Assembly: GCA_033297205.1 (NCBI GenBank)
Contig: MU859100.1
Coordinates: forward strand, 124,001-188,000
DNA length: 64,000 bases
Source: Pseudoneurospora amorphoporcata
Lineage: Eukaryota; Ascomycota; Sordariomycetes; Sordariales; Sordariaceae
Direction of reading: 5' to 3'
A program made the position numbers and the translations under genes. Each line of letters opens with the position of its first letter. Within the stretch, counting starts at the first letter, position 1. This document shows, in pieces, positions 24,002 to 35,233 of this stretch. The notes under the pieces are model-generated. The model ran no database searches and was not told where the DNA came from. It saw only the letters and a program-made list of their open reading frames with translations.

Positions 24002-26133
24002 CTACTCCCTAATAATCTCCCCCCCCATCATCCCCTCCGCCGTCACACTATCCTTCCTCCCCCCACCGGCACCTCCACCGGCACCGCCAAACGCCCACCC
24101 AATCCAGCTTGTCCGCTTATTCTGCTGCGCCTGCGCATGTCTCGCCGCCTCCTCCGCCGCGGCATTCTCCTGCACCAGCCTGAGCGGGCGCGGTTTATTC
24201 CCCGCGAACGTCGTCGCCGGCTTCTCATGGTGGCTCCGCGGCGGGCTGTGGCTGGCCGTCGACATGTCTTCCCTGCCGTATCCCGTGATGGAAGACCGGA
24301 TGGACTGCGTGTCGGAGGATGTCTCGCTGTTGCGGACGGTGCCCGGGAAAGTCGATGTTGACGAGCGGTTGGGGTTGGAGTTGAAGAAGGAACCGCCCGA
24401 GGTGCGCATGGTGGGGGACAGAGGGGAGGCGGCTTCGTCCCGCGAGTATTGGCTGGCGGAGGAGGGGGCGACTCCGGTGTTTTTGTTGTACATGGCGCTG
24501 GCGACGCTGGCGCCGGGACCGTATTGTTCGCTTAGCGGGCGGACACGACGGGCACCGGTTCCGCTGGCGGAGCGGCCGAGGCCGATGGGGATGGAGGGCG
24601 CCGTGTCCGGGTTGGTGGTGATGGGGCTGGAGATGCCCGAGCTGACGCCGCTGTTGACGGGGGCGCTGAGCCCGCCGCCCTGGGGCATGAAGGACATGGG
24701 GCGAGGGCGGACGCGCGCGGCGGCGGTAGCGCCGATGGGACCACCGCCTGTAGCAATGGACTTGGCGCGTTGGATGAGGTTGGCGCTGGCGCCGCCGGCG
24801 GGGGCAGGGGGCAGCTCCTTGTTGGTGTTGGGCTGCGCCGTGGAGGGTGACTTGAAGTCGTTGGACTGGTCGAGGATGTGCTCGAATTCTTGGTGCGACA
24901 GGAGGCGCTCGATGATCTTGTTGATGTACAGGGTCAGAGCCTTATTCTGATCCTTGACGGTCTTGAGCTCGCCTTCGAGACGCTTCTGGGCTTCGTGGTC
25001 GACTTCTTGGATGGGCTCGTGCTCGACGGCATCGGAGAGCTCGTCGGCCAGGCTGGTTGGGCCGGTGGTAGTTGACCTGCCCTCGAGAGCGGCAAGGGCG
25101 TCCTGGTTCGCGGAGTTGCCCATGTAACTGAAGTCGCTGGTGCCAAAGTCGCCCTTTAGTGTCCTCTCCTGGAGGAGGAGTTGGTAACTTTCGTTGTCTT
25201 CCATCAGCCTGGCGTTGGCCATGCGCGCCTCCATTAGTTGCCTTTCGACCTCGCGCAGACGACCTCCCCCTTGGTTTTCGGACTCGACCAGCTTGATCTG
25301 TGCCTCAGCCAGTTCGAGCCGGAGCGATTCGATCAGCTTATCTTTCTGGAGCAACAGCTTCGAGTTATTCTGTGAGTTGCTGCGGTGGATCGAAGAAGGC
25401 GGCGCAAAGCTTCCATTGTCGAGGTTTTGCAAACTGCTTGTGGTAGCGATTGCTAGAGCAACGTGTTAGCAAACACGACTAGGAGAAAAGGGGCAATGTT
25501 TGTAAACTCACAAGGTCTCCTCGCGTGCCTGACGCCCTCTTCATCCCTCTGCGCCAGACTGTCCTTGAGTCTCTGGATAACAGTCTGCATCTCCTCCTCG
25601 CGGTTGGCCATCTCGTCCTTCTCCTTCATCATGGCGCTGCGCTCGGCCTCGTAGATACTCTCCATCTCGCGCATCTGACGGGAGATCTCGCGCTTCTCGT
25701 TCTTGAGCGCCTCGATCTGCTCCTCATCTTCGTGCACCTTTTCTTCCAACTTGGCCTGTTCCCTAGTCGCGTCGTCTAACCTGCTCTGCAGGATGTCCAT
25801 CTGGCGCTTGTGGGATTCTGACGAGGCCTCGGCCTGGGATAGCCTCGCTTTGAGATCTTCTATGATAGCCAGGGTTTCGGCGCGGGCAGCCTCCTCGCGC
25901 TCGAGGTCTGCCACTGACGGCTCCTTGGTGATATTGTTGGTGCCATTGCCGAGGAGAGACTCGCGTCTTTGAATTGCAGCGCGGGCTGAGACTGGGGTTC
26001 CTGATCGTATAGAGCGTGTGCGCGCGACGCTGGAAGCAGACGAGGGCGTAGATGCTCTGGCAGCCGGGCGCGTTGTTCCCGTTGGTGTTTCCCGGCCTGA
26101 TGACGCTGGCGGCTTCTTGACGACGGTTGCCAT
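24002..26133 (-). CDS. Coiled-coil protein, 690 aa, function unknown
   Basis: Exons 25512-26133 and 24002-25452 join across a 59-bp intron (GTGAGT...CTCTAG) in phase. The N-terminus is basic and Ser/Thr/Pro-rich (about 1-55). Long heptad-type helices follow (about 65-205 and 230-300, including EQAKLEEKVHEDEEQIEALK), and another helical segment lies near residues 345-385. The C-terminal half is low-complexity, rich in Ser, Pro and Gly, with a conserved-looking KRTSWIGWAFGGAGG near the end. Similar fungal proteins are often labelled 'M protein repeat protein', a name based only on coiled-coil resemblance. The layout suggests a cytoskeletal or scaffold protein, but this is inference. A TATATA element lies about 60 bases upstream of the ATG. 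Confidence 0.75.
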
Positions 26134-29100
26134 TTTGTGCTAGGGTTGTGGTGCTGTTCCCGGTGGACGGGAGTAACTGCGATTTCGAGGGTATATATGG
26201 GTAGTGTAGTCTAGCAGGTGGGCAGCAGGTGGTAAAGAGCGTCCAGGTAGGTTGTTTGTGTAAGTCAAGAGTGTTCGGTTTGGATATTGTAGCAAAAGGA
26301 TCCCGTTGGAATGAAAGGGCGATCGAACTGGCGGTGGGGGCCCTTGCTCCCTTGCTGGGGGGGATGATTGCCGTCGTTAATGCCTTTGAGAGGTAAAGAG
26401 GGTCCCCTGCTGACTTGTATTCGTCTTTTTTTTCCCAGGATGCGTTAGCATGCAGTTTAGGTGGTGGTATTCTGCAGTAGCATGTCCAGTATGCATGCGC
26501 GCTTGCCGTGCTTGGCCCCCTTTCTTCAACTTGTTTTTCTGTTTGGAAAGATGATTGGATGTCTGATGGGTGCAGTTGCTTGCAGTGGTTTGAGTGGTTG
26601 ATGCGGTTAGGTAGTTGGAGAGAATTCCTTGATAGTCAACAGTTTCCAAAATCCAGAAACCAAAACAAAAAAAAAGAGGACATGTCCCCCTGAGAAAGAC
26701 AAGAAGGTTGTTTTAGAATAGAAACACAGTGGCGTCTTGCATCGAAAGGGTCCCCGTCGAGAAAAGGGTGGTGGATGGGCACCTCACAGTGGATGATGGG
26801 CCCCCGATGGGTCACAGTGGAGGCTCCAGAAATGTCTCCAGCAACTTAAAGTGGGCGAAAAAAGGGATTGGCTCCCGTCGTGAATCAGACCTGTCCACTC
26901 TTCCGTCTTCTCTTTCCCCCGGTGCCTGCCAACCCAAGTACTAGGTACACTAACAAGTTCCCTTGCAAAACACACACACCACAGGCGGAGCAACCGTCAG
27001 GTCCCGTTAGTAAGGATTCGATAGTTCCGTGGTGCAAGAAGCCGCCTCCTGAGTGACGGATGGATGGATGGGTGGATGGCAACGCAAGCAAAGCCACACG
27101 GTGAGCCCCGATCCTTGGCGGACACTGGTGAGATCTGGTTGACTTTGCCGTCTTACAAACTACGTAAAATAGCAGCTGAAGATGATAGGTAAGGAGCAAC
27201 GCAGCATTTCTGGTGTGAGTGTGACACACTCTTCGTCTGTCTATCTTTGGGTACAGATGTGCTGCCCGAACTCGAAAAGAATTCATCCGAATTTCTTCCC
27301 TGACCGACTGACTGACCAGTCTATTGATTGGATTCCCGTTGCCATAGTTCCACCTTGTTACGCCGTGTCCGCGTCAATGGGTCAACGAAAAAGGCACAGG
27401 TTCCCTGATTAGAAACGGCCAGACTTCGAGTCCAACTCGACGCGTGTTGGTTTCGAGTTTTGTCGTCTGGTTGTCTGACCACAAGAGTTGCGCTTTGTAC
27501 GTACCCGCAGTCGACGAAACAGAGCTCGAGTACCGCTATCCGAGTACCTACGCATGTAACAGCCCTTTGAAGATTATCGATGTCTCGAAAAGTTCAGATG
27601 TCTTGCGAACAGAATCTCCAAGAACTGTGGAATGCGATACTATCTGGACCGGCAAAAAACTCTCATTGTTCATGCATCTCCCCAGGGGGACTCATTGGTG
27701 CATCATGCACTCGAAATTAGATGGTCATGGTTTTTGGGAACAATGTTTGGAAACCCTCGAAACCTAGTTATATCGGCTCGATCCATTCCAGTGGAGCATA
27801 TAGCGGCCGACTTGTTCCAGAAGCCATGACAGTAAGAAGTCTTCAAGGTAATGACTGACAGTAAATGTTTGTCTTCCTCATTCTTGAACACCTCTTCTAG
27901 GCTTGTTCAGAACTAGATGATGACGGTCCTCAAATAATACATAGCAACTATGTCAGAGTCGATATGAGCAGATGTCTAACAAACTCCCCTCCTAACATCA
28001 CTTGTCGTCTTCATGTGGGAATGTCAACTGTGCTGAGATCCTCAGGGCCGTGCCGTTGACGTAGTGGGCTGTATGCAGTCTAGCTTCCGAGACATTTGAC
28101 ACATTTGACAGCGATCCCTTTTCGATATCCTTCTTGACGTTTCCGATGGCAGAACGCATAAAGTTGACGTTGACCTTTTCGGTGTTAACCGAGCCTCTAC
28201 GGAGTCGACGGTGGTCCCGTACAAAAGAAATAGCAGGGGTACACCATACAAGAAAGAGAGCGGATCATCAGCAAGCAAGGGAGCGCGGCTGACTAAACCA
28301 ATTTCCCTAAACCCCTATCCCAAAAATCTCCGGCTCGACTCGTTGCTAGAGCATCCTTTGATTTGCCGTGACGATGATCGCTCATGGTGGTTAATATATC
28401 AGTATGTTTAGTTTGTTCGCTTGGATGTTTCAAGGCTTTGAATGAAAGCTTCCCGTCTCCAGTGGCAGAGTGGACAAAAACCGCCCCCTATTGTTTTGAA
28501 CGTTCGGGGGGTTGACGGCTTCCGGACGGGATCTACCCCAGATGGGAGGGCCACCAGCGGTGGACATGCTTCGTGGTGGTTAATTTCGCTGTCAATGCAA
28601 CTACCAAGGTTGTTTAGTTCAAACGTACCGCTCGCAGAACTTCCTAGCAGCAGACTTCGTCCTGTTGAAAAGGGAGAATACTTGGTTTATCCACGCCTTT
28701 GATCATGTTGACTATGGTGCAGTCGATATCTGGAAGCGTTCATGGTTTATCAGACATACATAACGTGAGCTCAGTTCATACATGTAAAGTATAGACCCGA
28801 AGGGATATTCAGTCTTTTGACTTCGACCTCCCTCTGCTCCGAAGATTAAGCCAGCAGACATGGCCGTCGTCACCTATCGCAACTTGGATGTGTTCTGCCG
28901 CTGCCGCTGTTGCCGCAAGAACCGCAACTAAACGAGAAACTACGCAGGCTGAGGGTCCAAATTTCTGTATAGAGAGCTGGGTGTAGTAAGGTCGACTGCT
29001 CGAGGCGGGTATGGTGATAACCAGGGGTGGGAACTTGGTTGCTCCGCGAACTGTCGCAAGATGATAGGCTCACCCTCGCCATGTTCCTCTTTCTGCCACG

Positions 29101-29536
29101 AATGTCATTCGGGAGAAAGCTGAGGCCGAATTATCTTGAGGTGGCTATGGTGATAACCTGTGATAGGAAGTGGGTTGTTCCGCAAACTGCCGTATTACAG
29201 GCACCATTCGATTGTTCCTTTCTCTGCCAACAATGCCGTTCGGGATACGCTGAAGGTCGAGATCGTTTGTCGAGAACCGCACATTCGGATACATCACGTT
29301 GGGAGAGATATCGGACACTGTTGGACAACATTTGGGTATCTTGATAGACTCGTCTTCTATTTTAAGGACTAGCCTATTGAGAGTTGCCCTGGGGCGAGAC
29401 CTCTGCCCATTCAGGCACAGCGGTAGACACCGCCGCAGATCCGGTTCATCAAGCCGTCATGCCATTTTTCCATGATTTTCAAAGCCTGAACGCCGTATTC
29501 CTATGCCGAACGAGAAGATAATACTCGACGCAGCAT
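26134..29536. other. Intergenic, no gene recognised
   Basis: It contains the promoter of the coiled-coil gene, many short open frames without family resemblance, and a diverged tandem duplication near its end. Part of the sequence at 28.0-28.7 kb is more even in base composition, but no exons could be joined. Confidence 0.4.
29002..29276. repeat. Diverged tandem duplication, two copies of about 137 bp
   Basis: Copy one (29002-29137) starts GAGGCGGGTATGGTGATAAC and copy two (29138-29276) starts GAGGTGGCTATGGTGATAAC. Later pairs align in the same order: GGTTGCTCCGCGAACTG with GGTTGTTCCGCAAACTG, then CTGCCACGAATGTCATTCGGGA with its counterpart. Several differences are C-to-T or G-to-A. Confidence 0.8.
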
Positions 29537-30142
29537 TTACTGCTGCTGGTCGGCGAGGATGTCCGAGTCACCGGCATCAAGGATGGCCATGGTGGAGCAG
29601 CGGAAGAGCTTACCGCAGGCGGTACCGAGCTCAATCTGTAGTGGGAGGTTATGTGTAAGCCACGGAACAGGTACCCTCCAAAGCCTGAAGACAGACTTCT
29701 TCTCTGGGTGGACCCGAAGACGCCGCGGAGGACATCTTCAGGCTGGGAACAGAGAGAAACGCAGACAAAGATGTTGCAATCTTTGCCGTGCAGCCGCAAG
29801 GAGATATCGGGCCAAACTTACGTTGGTGCCAGTGTAGTGGTGGACGGCAGTCTTGGACATCATCGAGTAGTACTCGAGCTCAGACTTGCGAAGAGGAGGA
29901 GTGTTGGCAGAGATGAGGATGAGCTTGGCCTTGCCGGTGCGGAGGGCCTTGAGGGTGCTGCGGTAGCCGAGGACGACCTTGCCGGACTTGATGACAAGGG
30001 CAAGCTGTTCAAGAGAGCATCCTCGTTAGCATTCTGGTGTTTTCCATCGATTTTGCAGATTTCGCACACAGCGATCGCATCATTGGAAACGTACCTTGGC
30101 ACCAATGCTCTGGGCGTCAGACTTGGACTTCTTGGGGGCCAT
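29537..30142 (-). CDS. rpl30: 60S ribosomal protein eL30
   Basis: A component of the large ribosomal subunit at the subunit interface and a member of the L7Ae-like RNA-binding family. Exons 30095-30142, 29822-30004 and 29537-29635 give 109 residues, the normal length. The start [16 protein letters not shown], the block [19 protein letters not shown] and the ends [15 protein letters not shown] and LDAGDSDIL are typical. Introns are 90 bp (GTACGT...ACAG) and 186 bp (GTAAGT...CAG). The second intron contains a 10-base perfect inverted repeat enclosing a smaller stem. In Saccharomyces, L30 binds its own transcript and blocks splicing; whether that happens here is unknown. The gene is divergent from the uL16 gene over 424 bp. 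Confidence 0.97.
29682..29744 (-). repeat. Inverted repeat (RNA hairpin) in eL30 intron 2
   Basis: The arms AGCCTGAAGA (minus strand, 29744-29735) and TCTTCAGGCT (29691-29682) are perfectly complementary. Between them, TCTTC pairs with GAAGA and GGG with CCC around a four-base loop, leaving a three-base bulge (AGA). This is what the bases allow; folding was not computed. Confidence 0.7.
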
Positions 30143-30566
30143 TGCGAATGATTTTGTCGGTGAACTGAACCGTGGAAATGGGCAAGGTCTCGCTGGTGGT
30201 GAGGTCTCAAGTCGTCTTTCGCTGGCTTCAAAAAAAGGATTCAGCAGAAAAAGACCATCGTGAATATTTCAGGTCCCCTCCCCGTTGCGGCAGTGGAGGC
30301 CTGTGCGCACTCCACCCGTCAGCCAATTACGTGCTCGCAGGTGGGCAACTGGCACAAAGCCCTAACGCCCCACATTTTGTGGCCTGGCGCGCACCTGACC
30401 GGGCGGCCGGCCTGCCTCTCCCACTCTGGCGCTGGATTGGTAATCGCCCGCGAAAATCGCCTCCTCTCGATCTTAAAGTTAGAGGATTCTCTTGTCGTCG
30501 ACACCCTCTCAACCCACGAACAACCACCCACGACCTCGTACGTGACATCATCAGAAATCAGTCACA
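30143..30566. promoter_or_regulatory. Divergent promoter of eL30 and uL16
   Basis: The 424 bp separate the two start codons. A CCAAT box lies near 30321. A CCCTAA element near 30361 resembles a motif common in fungal ribosomal protein promoters. A GC-rich block follows (30389-30420). Sharing one promoter would match the output of two proteins needed in equal amounts. Confidence 0.6.
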
Positions 30567-31700
30567 ATGGCCCGCCGTCCTGCGAGATGCTACCGGTACT
30601 GCAAGAACAAGGTGAGCAGCATTCATGCCCGAATTTTGCGACGCCAAAATAGCCATCGAGACACCGATTTTTCGCATCTTGTGGGGCTGGAAGCCATCGA
30701 TGGTGATGATTGCGGATGGGAGGAGGGAGGACTTGGTCATGGAGGCACTTGAAGGAGGATGCACTTGGGCAACGATGATGGATGGATATCACATCGCAAG
30801 AGGAGGAAACGATTGATGGAAATGGAAGAGGAGGGATTCAGGTTGGTGGCGATGCGACAACTCGGATGCTCTCGATGGCTATGAAGGGATTCACACTGTC
30901 GGTCGGTCGGACGGACTTGGTCGTCAATAAGACCACCACCGACCGACAGACATGTCGATAACAACTTTCCATCACCACCACACAAACGGTTTGCTAACCA
31001 CCTTCCCTCACCCTAGCCGTACCCTAAGTCGCGCTTCAACCGTGGTGTCCCCGACCCCAAGATTCGCATCTTCGATCTTGGCCGCAAGCGCGCTACCGTC
31101 GATGACTTCCCTCTCTGCATCCACATGGTCTCCAACGAGTATGAGCAGCTGAGCTCTGAGGCCCTTGAGGCCGCCCGTATTTGCGCCAACAAGTACCTCG
31201 TCAAGACCGCCGGTAAGGAGGGTTTCCACCTCCGCGTCCGCGTCCACCCTTACCACGTCGTCCGTATCAACAAGATGTTGTCTTGCGCTGGTGCCGATAG
31301 ACTTCAGACTGGTATGCGTGGTGCCTGGGGTAAGCCCAACGGCACTGTCGCCCGTGTCAACATCGGCCAGATCATCATGTCTGTCCGTACTCGTGACTCC
31401 AGTACGTTCTACTCTTTGTCCCTCTACATGCCGTTACTGCTTGTCATACTAACCCGCTCTACAGACAAGGCTTTCGCCCTTGAGGCCCTCCGCCGCTCCC
31501 AGTACAAGTTCCCCGGTCGCCAAAAGATCATCATCTCCAAGAACTGGGGTTTCACTCCTCTTCGCCGCGACGAGTACCTCGAGAAGAAGGCTGCTGGCAA
31601 GCTCCTCATCGATGGTGCCTACGTCCAGTTCCTCGGCAACCGTGGCTCTCTCGAGCGCAACATGAAGCGTTTCCCCGACGCTTTCGCCACCGAGGCTTAA
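30567..31700 (+). CDS. rpl10: 60S ribosomal protein uL16 (L10/QM)
   Basis: It sits near the peptidyl transferase centre, is loaded late in the cytoplasm and is needed for subunit joining. Exons 30567-30611, 31017-31401 and 31465-31700 encode 221 residues, the usual length. Typical blocks are [15 protein letters not shown], the basic [35 protein letters not shown] [15 protein letters not shown], and [18 protein letters not shown], which covers the flexible P-site loop. The first intron (405 bp) is long for this genome and contains a strong inverted repeat. The second (63 bp) has a clear TACTAAC branch site and TACAG acceptor. Third-position C/T preference is strong, as expected for a highly expressed gene. 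Confidence 0.97.
30896..30949 (+). repeat. Inverted repeat (RNA hairpin) in uL16 intron 1
   Basis: CTGTCGGTCGGT (30896-30907) and ACCGACCGACAG (30938-30949) are perfect 12-base complements. Inside, TGGTC (30918-30922) and GACCA (30931-30935) pair around the loop GTCAATAA. It ends about 65 bases before the acceptor. Confidence 0.8.
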
Positions 31701-34700
31701 ACGTTGTTCGCTGGGACAAAGAGTTGTTTCTGGGTTTAGGGTGGCGTCAACGGTCTTTTTTTAGGGCTGAAATGAGGACATGTTAGTAGCATCATGGTCT
31801 TGTTGGCACAGTCAATCCACCATTCATCCAGATGGGTTTTCGATGATACCAATACCGCGTTCCCTTCCTACGCCTTTTCCCACAATTCTTCCCAGTGACT
31901 AGTGACGGACATTCGTTGTGTTGATGGGGCTGCTATGGGATTGGCTCGTTTGGAAGACCAAGGGGCGAGTGTAGACGTTGATTTCAAATCAGCGACCCGG
32001 CCGTTGGAACACGATGGGCGGTTGGTCCGAATCAGCGGTCAGCACATCACCTTCGGCTCTTATAGCGCTATTCCAAAGGGCCACAGGCTTATGCCATCAA
32101 TCCGTAGCGATTCCATAGACATCGAATTCTACACCTAAACCACATGGCGCATTCTAGGCGAATCTTGTCAGTGACATCATAGTAAACAGTTGTCGGCCAT
32201 ATCCGGCATCCTAGGCATGAGAGAGATAAGTTGCTGATAAGCCCATCAAGGTTATCGCCGGGTGGTCTTGATTCATACAGGTATCTCCGCTGATGATGGG
32301 AAAGAGGTCAGATAACTCACAGCTCATCAACAAGGCTCGGCGGTTCCCCGGACTGCACATCATGCCATTCTAATGCTGAATGGGTGAAGTCATGACTACA
32401 ATGTTGATCATGACTGGGTCCAGAAGTCGTCAAATCTGGGGGAAATGCCTGACACGATCGACCTGGTTCGAAAAAAAAGCAAAACATGTTGTGCATCAAC
32501 CAACAAGTCGCTACAACTCAACAACAGAGCCAAGCAACCCAGATACCAGCAACCAGGATATGTAAGAGAAAAGGAGCAATCAACAACATCATGATCAGCG
32601 ATCTATGAGCTGCCCTCATCAAGACCCCTCAAGATGAAACCAAAAGCTCGGCCAATGCGTGAATGCGTCGGCTGTTGAGGACCGCATCCCGTCTTGCCCG
32701 TCTCCCCGTCACTGTCCCTGTCCCCGGCCGTGCTTCTTGGTGGTTGGTAGGATGGTACCCTCCGTTCCCATTTAAGGGTGTAGTGGGGCTTATCTCCGTC
32801 GCCATTCAACTTATCGCAGACTGACTTCCTCCCGCTTCCGGGCCTCTCTCTCAGTAGCATCGCGCGGCGGGCATGCAAGCCGATAACCTAAAATACATAC
32901 ACCCATATCCTACGGTAGCATGGGAAGCATGGGAGGCTTTTTGGCTGTAAGCTGATGTAGCTGAGAAGTAGCTTTCCCGAAGATGCCAGAATCCATGTTC
33001 AATGTTGTTTCCAGGGATCTTGACTGAGAGAGCAGGCCGTATATCCGTAGGTTTGTTGGGCAGCTATCTATGTATCCAGACAGCCAGGACTTACATACCT
33101 CACCGATAACAGGGAGAAGTCGAAGGAGGGGTCTGTTTTGCCTCTGACTCGCAAGGCAACGGGGAACGGGAGGGGAGATGGGAAAGCGACTCGAAAGAAT
33201 GGGACGAATTTCACAATGGTATGGCATGATGAGGTCAGAAGCTCAGTGGTGCTCAGGCCCAGGGTGACCTACCTACGGCAGAACAGGAGGAAGATGGGGG
33301 GAAACAGAGGGGAAACTCCAAGCAACAAGCTGAACTGCTGCACCACAGTAGCGGTTGAAAACAATAAGAAGGGGGGGCACAAGGTGTTAGGTAGTAGAGG
33401 TACCAATCGAAGAAGAGAAATGCTATGTACCACACCACGTAGGGGACCAAGCGTCCATGATCAACGATACCGTGTGACCCTTGGCTTGGGAGGCAATCCT
33501 ACCAGAGTGATGACATCCCGTGCTTTGTTGTCGATGCCGTAGTGTAAGTGTTCACGAATGCGTTGCGAACATGACTTGGATCGACCTCCAGGAGCTCTCC
33601 CTCCTTCTGGTGACTGAATGGTGCAATTCCCACCTTTTCCTCTCCCGTAGTGTAGGCATCCGAGCCATCCCGATAGATTTTCCCTATCCATGACTGCATA
33701 TGTCTACATGACCCCCTTTTGACTAGAAAAAGGGTCGAGTACCGCCTGCCAAGTGTGTCCCTGGTTGTTGTTGTGTATGCACCACTATTTCGTCAGTACC
33801 CGCCTTTAGCTTTTCCTTCCTTGCCCTGACGTGCTTCGGTTGCATCTCTCATTTGTCTTTGACGAAAACCAAGGCTTCGGGTTGAATTTCCACTATTGTC
33901 ACGGATAAGGGAAGTTGAACGACCAGTTGCAGTCCCAGGTAAGACCTGAAGACGAAGACAAATTTTTTTTCTTTCTTTTTTTGTTTAAGGGAAAAAAAAG
34001 GGGGGTCGCACGGAAAGGGGACGCGGGCGCGAAGTCAGCCAATATCAATATCCAACAATACGTCGAAACTCCGTACAACTCGGGCGTACAACAGGTAAGA
34101 CAGGTGTTTAGAGGAGAAGTGGAGAACAGAGGTGCACAGAGAGTAACCATTCAATATCAGAAACCTGCGAGATTCCATTCCACCACGACGGACGGCTTCG
34201 TACACGGTGCTATCGACTCGACGGCAGTACTGTACGACAGAAGCTCTCGAAAAAGGGAACGTCAACAACGAAGCAGCCAAGCTGAAAAGGAAATCAAACA
34301 GAGGTATTCAGCCTGCTGGCTACCTACTGCAAGTGGAAAGTTGGGTAACGGATGAGGTGCTGAACCACGAACCAACCTCGCAAAGTGGCACTAACAACGA
34401 CAGGGCAGGGGGGTCTGTTAATGGTTGGACGGGATTTGAACCCCACGGCCATGCCCTTTTTTCGCCCTAAAATTCTGGAACCACCATCCAATTGCTTGTC
34501 TCTCTTTAGTTGAGGACCAGTTCCTCTTACACCAGCGGAACCCCCGTCACCGCCTCCTCCAGCGAGACAAAGCGCAGTACAGTAACGAAAAAGAAGCGCA
34601 AAGCGGGCGTGCATCTCACTCACCTTCGTTGGTTCGTTTGTTGATTTGCGACAGAGGAGGTACATAACCTATCGGTGATACCGTGCAGAAGCAACAAGCA

Positions 34701-35233
34701 TCAGCATCAACATCACGGCAGCAGCAGCAAGCAGCAAGCAGCATTAGCGGGCACGTACATCTGTGGTTGATACAACGCTAGGAGGCACCGCTGCTAGACA
34801 GGCTAAGTACGGGGCTCTAGGGGCGATCCATCCGTGGGTGCCTCTTGGCTATCAACCACAGCTGGGCTGTTTGCCGAAAAAGAGCGAATCACGACAAAAC
34901 AACCTCCTTGTTGAGGTTTAACATATAGCGAGCGAGTAGCGAGTTGCGGAGCCCTTGCTGGGAAGCGCCGTCCTGCCAAATATCAAAAAGCAAAATCCGA
35001 TCTGGCGCTTTCCATCTTTCTTTCTCCTTACCTACGCGCCATCCATATCTTCTCTCTCTTTGTTCGTCTCCCGTCTTTCATCTTTAACCCAACTATACCC
35101 ATACCCATACGCCATACTACCCAAGTCCCCTAATTCCTGCGCCAAGCAAACAAACACCAAAAAAGCCAACTCTTTCCTCTCTCCCCTGGAACGACGATAG
35201 GGATAGGGGCTAGTTAGCGCGAAACCGCCTATC
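31701..35233. other. Intergenic, no gene recognised
   Basis: It begins with the uL16 3' UTR. The rest holds short open frames without family resemblance, a T/A homopolymer stretch at 33961-34002 and a tRNA-like B-box string near 34434. From about 35000 it is pyrimidine-rich with CCATA repeats and no ATG, which fits the leader of the next gene. Confidence 0.4.

Noticed and set aside
30703..30709. GTGATGA, a possible C box of a snoRNA in uL16 intron 1
   Set aside because: No CTGA D box or terminal stem was found at a suitable distance.
33915..34355. 146-codon open frame on the plus strand
   Set aside because: It includes translated T homopolymers (Phe runs) and no recognisable motif; likely chance.
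34410..34490. tRNA-like sequence on the minus strand with GGTTCAAATCC and 3' CCAACCA
   Set aside because: The B box and a near-complete acceptor pairing are present, but there is no A box, the T stem fails at two pairs and no anticodon arm forms.
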